This document shows positions 6,997-9,951 of a stretch of 9,951 nucleotides of DNA, in pieces (within the stretch, counting starts at the first letter, position 1; each line of letters opens with the position of its first letter). Below the pieces are notes generated by a model. It did no database searches, had not been told where the DNA came from, and saw only the letters and a program-made list of their open reading frames with translations. A program made the position numbers and the translations under genes. Location of the stretch: positions 1 to 9,951 of the forward strand of contig ONYR01000077.1 in NCBI GenBank assembly GCA_900322165.1, in the 5' to 3' direction. Origin of the DNA: an uncultured Eubacteriales bacterium (GTDB lineage Bacteria; Bacillota; Clostridia; Lachnospirales; Bianqueaceae).

Positions 6997-7025
6997 GTGA
7001 CAAACCTGTAGGCGTTCGATATAAT
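6997..7025 (+). promoter_or_regulatory. Strong sigma-A promoter of the S10 peptidase gene
   Basis: GTGACA (6997-7002, 5 of 6 to TTGACA) and a perfect TATAAT (7020-7025), with a 17-bp spacer. Initiation near 7032 implies an unusually long leader here of about 80 nt. Just upstream, CTATT (6977-6981) and AATAG (6989-6993) form a short inverted repeat that could be an operator or UP-like A/T stretch; its role is unknown. Confidence 0.82.
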
Positions 7026-7036
7026 AAAATTACTTT

Positions 7037-7077
7037 AATATCAGAAGGCTAACGATATTGCCTGAACGCAGGATATC
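7037..7077 (+). other. Leader with mutually exclusive inverted repeats upstream of the peptidase gene
   Basis: GATATT (7054-7059) can pair with AATATC upstream (7037-7042, six pairs, 11-nt loop). Alternatively GATAT plus CCT (7054-7058, 7061-7063) can pair with AGGATATC downstream (7070-7077), with a 2-nt bulge. The two foldings exclude each other and both lie within the predicted transcript. The stems are short and A/T-rich, so a regulatory switch is only a possibility, and no known riboswitch class is recognised. Confidence 0.3.
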
Positions 7078-7112
7078 TTAGCGATCGATGACAGCAGAAA
7101 GGAGCCTTGGTT

Positions 7113-8552
7113 ATGTACAAAACCGAGAAGTTTACGCCGGCCGACTTCAAGCCGCAGCGCTTTGAATCCGACGGCACCATTACACTCAGAGGGGAAACCA
7201 TTCCGTACCATACGGTTAGTGAAGACAACGTCTTTTACAATAATGAAGGAAAGCCGATTGCCTCGATCTTCTCTTACTCTTACTTCCGTTCCGACGTCGA
7301 GGATCCGACCTCTCGCCCGGTTCTGTTCGGCTTCAACGGCGGTCCCGGCTCGGCTTCGTACTATGTTCATGCGGGATTCCTCGGAACCAAGCGTATCGTC
7401 TACGATGAGGTCGATCGCCCGACCGCGCTCCCGCCCTACAAGGTCATTGACAATCCGCAGTGCCTCATCGACATCGCGGACATCGTCATCGTTGATCCGG
7501 TCGCGACCGGCTACGGCGTGCTCCTTGATGACGAGGAGGGCAAGAACTTCTTCGGGATCGAAGAGGACGCGGAAGCGCTGCTGAACTTTATCGAGCAGTG
7601 GCTGCACCGTTACAATCGCTGGCTCAGCCCGAAATACCTTGTCGGTGAGAGCTACGGCTGCACCCGCTCCGCAGTAGCGGCCGGCATCTCCGCCACCAGC
7701 GGCAAAGAGCGTTCCTACGGCATTACCTTCGACGGCCTGGTCCTGATCGGCAACACGGTCTCGGTTGGCAAGTACTTCAACCGCGAAGTTCCGGTCGAGC
7801 CAGCTGTCCTCAACTTCCCGACCTGGGCCTCGATCAACTGGTATCACAATCATCCGTCCCGCAAGTCTCTTGAGAAGTTCGCGATGGAAGCGAAAGCCTT
7901 CGCCGATCATGATTACCTGCTGGCCCTTTACAAGGGTGAGGCACTCAAGGGCAAGGAGCGCGAGGAGATCATCGAGAAGCTGATGTATTACACGGGCGTT
8001 TCCCACGAGTACCTCGAGGAGCGCAACCTTCGCATCGATGACCGCACCTTCCGTCAGGAAGTCATCAAATCCAAGGGCAAGAGCGTGGCCCGGTTTGACG
8101 GCCGTATCACCCGCCCGCGCTACACGCCGGAGCTTGTTGAGGAAAATGACGGCAAATGGGATGACGCTTCGAGCGACCGTTACGGCGGCTATTTCTTCGG
8201 CGCCTTCACCGGCAGCATCCTGCCGATGCTGAATGTCAAGCTTGACCGTGCCTATGTCAGCTCCTACTCCATGTTCAAAAAGTGGAACCGCGAAGCCGAG
8301 ATGGGAACGACCGCACAGCAGCTCAACAACGCAATGCGCCGCACGCCCGGCATGCGCACCTTCTTCGCCAACGGCTGGTACGACAACGCCACCTACACCG
8401 GTATTATCTTCTACACCTGCGACCACGCCGGCCTCCCGATGGATCGTGTCGAGTTCAAGGGCTACCCCTCCGGCCACATGATCTACATCGGCGAGGAGAA
8501 TATCGAAGCCCTCTGCAGCGATATCCGCAAGTTCATCACGCCGAAGGCGTAA
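7113..8552 (+). CDS. Serine carboxypeptidase-like protein, peptidase family S10, cytosolic
   Basis: A 479-residue alpha/beta-hydrolase of family S10. These serine peptidases remove single residues from peptide C-termini, usually at acidic pH. The catalytic set is visible: oxyanion segment FGFNGGPGSAS (72-82), nucleophile S180 in VGESYG, D424 in NGWYDNAT and H455 in YPSGHMIY. No signal peptide or membrane anchor is present at the N-terminus (MYKTEKFTPADFKPQ), so a cytosolic role in peptide turnover is inferred. That differs from the secreted or vacuolar eukaryotic enzymes. ATG 7113 is preferred to TTG 7107 because the RBS AAAGGAG (7098-7104) is 8 nt from the ATG but only 2 nt from the TTG. It is a single-gene unit with a strong promoter. 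Substrate is unknown; a non-peptidase ester hydrolase of the same family cannot be excluded. Confidence 0.88.
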   Translation: MYKTEKFTPADFKPQRFESDGTITLRGETIPYHTVSEDNVFYNNEGKPIASIFSYSYFRSDVEDPTSRPVLFGFNGGPGSASYYVHAGFLGTKRIVYDEVDRPTALPPYKVIDNPQCLIDIADIVIVDPVATGYGVLLDDEEGKNFFGIEEDAEALLNFIEQWLHRYNRWLSPKYLVGESYGCTRSAVAAGISATSGKERSYGITFDGLVLIGNTVSVGKYFNREVPVEPAVLNFPTWASINWYHNHPSRKSLEKFAMEAKAFADHDYLLALYKGEALKGKEREEIIEKLMYYTGVSHEYLEERNLRIDDRTFRQEVIKSKGKSVARFDGRITRPRYTPELVEENDGKWDDASSDRYGGYFFGAFTGSILPMLNVKLDRAYVSSYSMFKKWNREAEMGTTAQQLNNAMRRTPGMRTFFANGWYDNATYTGIIFYTCDHAGLPMDRVEFKGYPSGHMIYIGEENIEALCSDIRKFITPKA

Positions 8553-8585
8553 TTGCGGGTAGGGTCTTCAGATATTCGGCCGCCA

Positions 8586-8621
8586 TTGTGCTGCGGAGGA
8601 CTGACTTTTTGCCGCGCACAA
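8586..8621 (+). repeat. Hairpin TTGTGC-GCGG / CCGC-GCACAA downstream of the peptidase gene
   Basis: TTGTGC (8586-8591), one bulged T, then GCGG (8593-8596) pairs with CCGC (8612-8615) and GCACAA (8616-8621): ten pairs around a 15-nt loop. There is no T-run after it, so it is not an intrinsic terminator by itself. It lacks the TAATC core of the units that follow, but has a similar overall length (36 against 39 bp). It may protect the 3' end of the peptidase transcript. Confidence 0.5.
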
Positions 8622-8650
8622 CGCTGGCTTGACCCGAAATGACAAGGTGA

Positions 8651-8710
8651 ACCCCCGAAAGTAATCCCAGACTCACAAAAGTGGAGTTTGAGATTACTCT
8701 CGGGGGTTTT
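8651..8710 (+). terminator. Long hairpin containing palindrome unit 1, probable peptidase-gene terminator
   Basis: ACCCCCG (8651-8657) pairs with CGGGGGT (8701-8707). The stem continues inward through the 10-bp arms (8660-8669 and 8689-8698) and an ACTC/GAGT inner stem (8671-8674 with 8684-8687), with two mismatches and one G-U pair. TTTT follows directly. The GC-rich base plus U-tail fits intrinsic termination, about 100 nt after the peptidase stop. The U-tail is short, so efficiency is uncertain. Confidence 0.6.
8660..8698. repeat. Palindrome unit 1 (10-19-10)
   Basis: Left arm AGTAATCCCA (8660-8669), 19-bp spacer, right arm TGAGATTACT (8689-8698). One C-A mismatch separates the arms from perfect complementarity. 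The centre of the spacer is AAAA (8677-8680). This is the only unit whose stem extends outward into a GC-rich clamp. Confidence 0.85.
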
Positions 8711-8742
8711 CAATTGTTGGGGAATTGAAGTGCTCAATGAAA

Positions 8743-8781
8743 AGTAATCTCATACTGCGATTCGCAGCGTTTGGGATTATA
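8743..8781. repeat. Palindrome unit 2 (10-19-10)
   Basis: Left arm AGTAATCTCA (8743-8752), 19-bp spacer, right arm TGGGATTATA (8772-8781). The TAATCTCA part is complementary with one G-U pair; the outer two bases are not. The spacer has its own five-pair hairpin, CTGCG (8755-8759) with CGCAG (8763-8767), loop ATT. Confidence 0.8.
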
Positions 8782-8838
8782 TGCTCCTCACTGCCCATTC
8801 AGTAAGCCATGACTATCCAGCGAGTGGGTAGCTGCGCA

Positions 8839-8877
8839 TCTAATCTCATAGACCCAAAATGCCCTTTTGAGATTAAT
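8839..8877. repeat. Palindrome unit 3 (10-19-10)
   Basis: TAATCTCA (8841-8848) and TGAGATTA (8868-8875) are perfectly complementary; the outer two bases of each 10-bp arm differ. The spacer is again 19 bp and has AAAA at its centre (8856-8859), but no clear inner stem. Confidence 0.8.
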
Positions 8878-8922
8878 TCCAGCCGTAACGCATGAAAGCA
8901 GTCACCGGGTAATGAAAAACGG

Positions 8923-8961
8923 AGTAATCTCAAATGACGGAAATCTACGACCGAGATTACT
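8923..8961. repeat. Palindrome unit 4 (10-19-10)
   Basis: AGTAATCTC (8923-8931) and GAGATTACT (8953-8961) are perfectly complementary; the tenth, innermost base differs. The 19-bp spacer is centred on GAAAT and has no inner stem. It ends 130 bp before the phosphodiesterase start codon and about 45 bp before its predicted promoter. Confidence 0.85.
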
Positions 8962-9007
8962 TTCACCTTTTCCACTCACAAACAGCAGCCATTCTCCGCC
9001 CCGTTTC

Positions 9008-9036
9008 TTGTTTTTTTACCCTAAAAGTACTATCAT
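9008..9036 (+). promoter_or_regulatory. Weak predicted promoter of the phosphodiesterase gene
   Basis: TATCAT (9031-9036, 5 of 6) lies 17 bp after TTGTTT (9008-9013), which keeps only the TTG of the -35 consensus and overlaps a T-run. Initiation near 9043 would give a leader of about 49 nt. Its weak -35 box could mean that an activator acting at the upstream palindromes is needed, but that is inference. Confidence 0.45.
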
Positions 9037-9091
9037 AAGTAGGCAATACGGGCAAAGAAGCAATCACCATACAGCCAAAGGAACAAACATC

Positions 9092-9811
9092 ATGCAGTGG
9101 ACACAAAGTAATCAGCGGATGTGGATCGTGGGGCACCGCGGCGTTCGGGCGCTCGAGCCGGAAAACACGATGCGCTCGTTCAAACGCGCGATCGAGTTGG
9201 GCGTGGACGGCATTGAGACCGACGTCCAGGTAACCAAGGACGGAGCACTTGTCTTGATGCATGACCATACCGTCGACCGCACCACGAATGGAACCGGGCG
9301 CGTAGACAGCCTGAGTCTGCAGGAGCTGCGAGCGCTCGACGCGGGGCAGGGCGAGAAAGTTCCGCTTCTTTCGGAGTTTCTCGATCTCGTGCGCGGAAGC
9401 GATCTGATGCTGAATGTCGAGATGAAGGACTATACACCCGAAGCACTCGAGCGGACGGTGCAGATGCTAAAAGACTACCGCCTCGATGAGCAGTCGGTCA
9501 TCGCCTGTTTCGACAGCCGCGTAACAACGCGCGCTCACGCGCTTTACGGCATGAAAACGCAAGGCTTTCTGAAGCATGCACTCAAGGTGTGGGAGGAAGG
9601 CTGCGAAGCGCACTACTATTCGATCGGAGTCGGCATGAAAGACGTCAGCCGCCAAACCGCTGAAGAACTGCGCAAAGCGGGCATCGACCCCTGGTGCTGG
9701 TGCCCGGATACGGAAGAAGAAGTCATCGCCTGCCAAGAAGCGGGCTTCACGCTCCTGACTGCCAACGACGTAAGACCGGCACTGAAAGTGATCAAGGGCA
9801 TCGAATACTAA
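9092..9811 (+). CDS. Glycerophosphodiester phosphodiesterase family protein
   Basis: A 239-residue GDPD TIM-barrel protein, which hydrolyses deacylated phospholipids (glycerophosphodiesters) to glycerol-3-phosphate and an alcohol. Conserved residues are HRG at 15-17 (H15, R16), PENT at 23-26, the metal ligands E42 and D44 in GIETDVQ, H57 in LMHDHTVDRTTNGTG, and E110 and K112 in VEMK, where most family members read EIK. No signal peptide is present, so it acts in the cytosol. The ATG at 9092 is chosen because the HRG motif then lies at the usual distance and AAAGGAA (9077-9083) provides an RBS. The frame is open upstream to a TTG at 8867, but that extension lies in the palindrome array and has no family similarity. 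Family is certain; substrate (glycerophosphocholine, -ethanolamine or other) is not determined. Some clostridial homologues have other phosphodiester substrates. Confidence 0.92.
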   Translation: MQWTQSNQRMWIVGHRGVRALEPENTMRSFKRAIELGVDGIETDVQVTKDGALVLMHDHTVDRTTNGTGRVDSLSLQELRALDAGQGEKVPLLSEFLDLVRGSDLMLNVEMKDYTPEALERTVQMLKDYRLDEQSVIACFDSRVTTRAHALYGMKTQGFLKHALKVWEEGCEAHYYSIGVGMKDVSRQTAEELRKAGIDPWCWCPDTEEEVIACQEAGFTLLTANDVRPALKVIKGIEY

Positions 9812-9813
9812 AA

Positions 9814-9829
9814 AGGCAGGCCGCTGCCT
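9814..9829 (+). repeat. Short hairpin between the phosphodiesterase gene and the last gene
   Basis: AGGCAG (9814-9819) pairs with CTGCCT (9824-9829) around the tetraloop GCCG. No T-run follows, so read-through into the next gene is expected. It may be an mRNA-stabilising or attenuating stem. Confidence 0.5.
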
Positions 9830-9868
9830 GACAACGAGTGAAACATTTTAACAGAAGGACGATCGAAC

Positions 9869-9951
9869 ATGTATCATACGACAGAATATCTGGGGCTCTT
9901 CATTCGAGGCGAGAATGACGAACCGGTAGCGATAGGCAAACAGGTGGAGCG
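9869..9951 (+). CDS. Start of an unidentified gene, truncated by the window end
   Basis: From ATG 9869 the frame is open for 27 codons to the window edge. The protein begins MYHTTEYLGLFIRGENDEPV, and the codons that follow are polar and charged. AGAAGGA (9853-9859) at 9 nt is a plausible RBS, and the 57-nt gap after the phosphodiesterase gene without a terminator suggests co-transcription. There is no signal peptide-like segment in what is visible. I do not recognise the family; too little is present to assign a function. Confidence 0.6.
   Translation, partial: MYHTTEYLGLFIRGENDEPVAIGKQVE

Larger units (their letters stand above)
8553..9091. other. 539-bp non-coding region with a palindrome array
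   Basis: No convincing gene lies here on either strand. Frames that stay open lack an RBS and have protein-unlike composition. In order it holds a 10-bp-stem hairpin (8586-8621), four inverted-repeat units (8660-8961), a small CAATT/AATTG repeat (8711-8727), a T-rich stretch around 9004-9017, and a weak promoter and RBS for the phosphodiesterase gene. It is by far the longest non-coding stretch in a window whose other gaps are about 200 bp or less. Confidence 0.8.

Noticed and set aside
7107..7112. TTG start for the peptidase, two codons upstream
   Set aside because: Only 2 nt from the Shine-Dalgarno; the ATG at 7113 has the better spacing of 8 nt.
7041..8477. Long open frame on the minus strand (478 codons)
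   Set aside because: It mirrors the peptidase gene, a common result of strong GC codon bias; no RBS and no recognisable motifs. The same applies to the minus-strand frames over the RNase Z, tsaD, trxB and kinase genes.
8660..8961. CRISPR array
   Set aside because: The recurring element is an inverted pair with short 10-bp arms, not a direct repeat of 23 bp or more with uniform spacers; inter-unit gaps vary (44, 57, 45 bp) and there are no cas genes.
8660..8961. Integron attC sites
   Set aside because: No RYYYAAC/GTTRRRY core boxes, no integrase, and no gene cassettes between units.
8867..9091. 75-codon N-terminal extension of the phosphodiesterase from TTG 8867
   Set aside because: It has no RBS, starts inside palindrome unit 3, and its translation is unlike any GDPD N-terminus; the ATG at 9092 gives a normal family length with an RBS.
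9107..9113. Another AGTAATC arm inside the phosphodiesterase gene
   Set aside because: Seven bases only, no partner arm at the fixed distance, and it falls on ordinary codons (Ser-Asn-Gln).
9814..9829. Terminator after the phosphodiesterase gene
   Set aside because: A good six-pair stem but no T-run within the next 15 nt.

Overview
The window is a dense, entirely plus-strand stretch of a bacterial chromosome. Roughly 90 % is coding, GC is moderately high by eye, Shine-Dalgarno sites are strong AGGAGG-type, and sigma-A promoters and U-tailed terminators are clear. A B. subtilis-type OhrR with a matching operator, a clostridial-looking RNase Z homologue, a DUF1648-like membrane protein and a NahK-type sugar kinase all point to Bacillota, probably a gut-type clostridium such as a Lachnospiraceae relative. 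The family assignment is inference.

Layout. (1) 1-3698: a translation and RNA-maturation operon. It holds the 3' part of pheT (Phe-tRNA synthetase beta), an RNase Z-like metallo-hydrolase, tsaD (t6A tRNA modification) and a small four-helix membrane protein, with gaps of 24-57 nt, closed by a strong terminator. Its first three genes all act on tRNA. (2) 3800-5677: a redox operon. A sigma-A promoter is overlapped by two abutting OhrR-type operators, followed by ohrR, thioredoxin (trxA) and thioredoxin reductase (trxB), then a terminator. The usual OhrR target, the peroxidase ohr, is not in the window, so here the peroxide sensor appears wired to the thioredoxin system. (3) 5731-6956: a single-gene unit with its own promoter and terminator, encoding an N-acetylhexosamine 1-kinase (NahK-like). 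(4) 6997-8552: a strong promoter, an 80-nt leader with alternative inverted repeats, and a cytoplasmic serine carboxypeptidase-like protein of family S10. (5) 8553-9091: a 539-bp non-coding region that is the most unusual part of the window. (6) 9092-9951: a glycerophosphodiester phosphodiesterase and the first codons of an unidentified gene that runs off the end.

The non-coding region 8553-9091 carries four inverted-repeat units. Each has two 10-bp arms related to AGTAATCTCA / TGAGATTACT, separated by exactly 19 bp in all four units, although the 19-bp spacers differ in sequence. The units start at 8660, 8743, 8839 and 8923. The first is embedded in a longer hairpin that probably also terminates the peptidase transcript. 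The fixed 10-19-10 geometry suggests an array of protein-binding sites or REPIN-like palindromes; I do not recognise it as a known element. It is the best candidate here for something undescribed.
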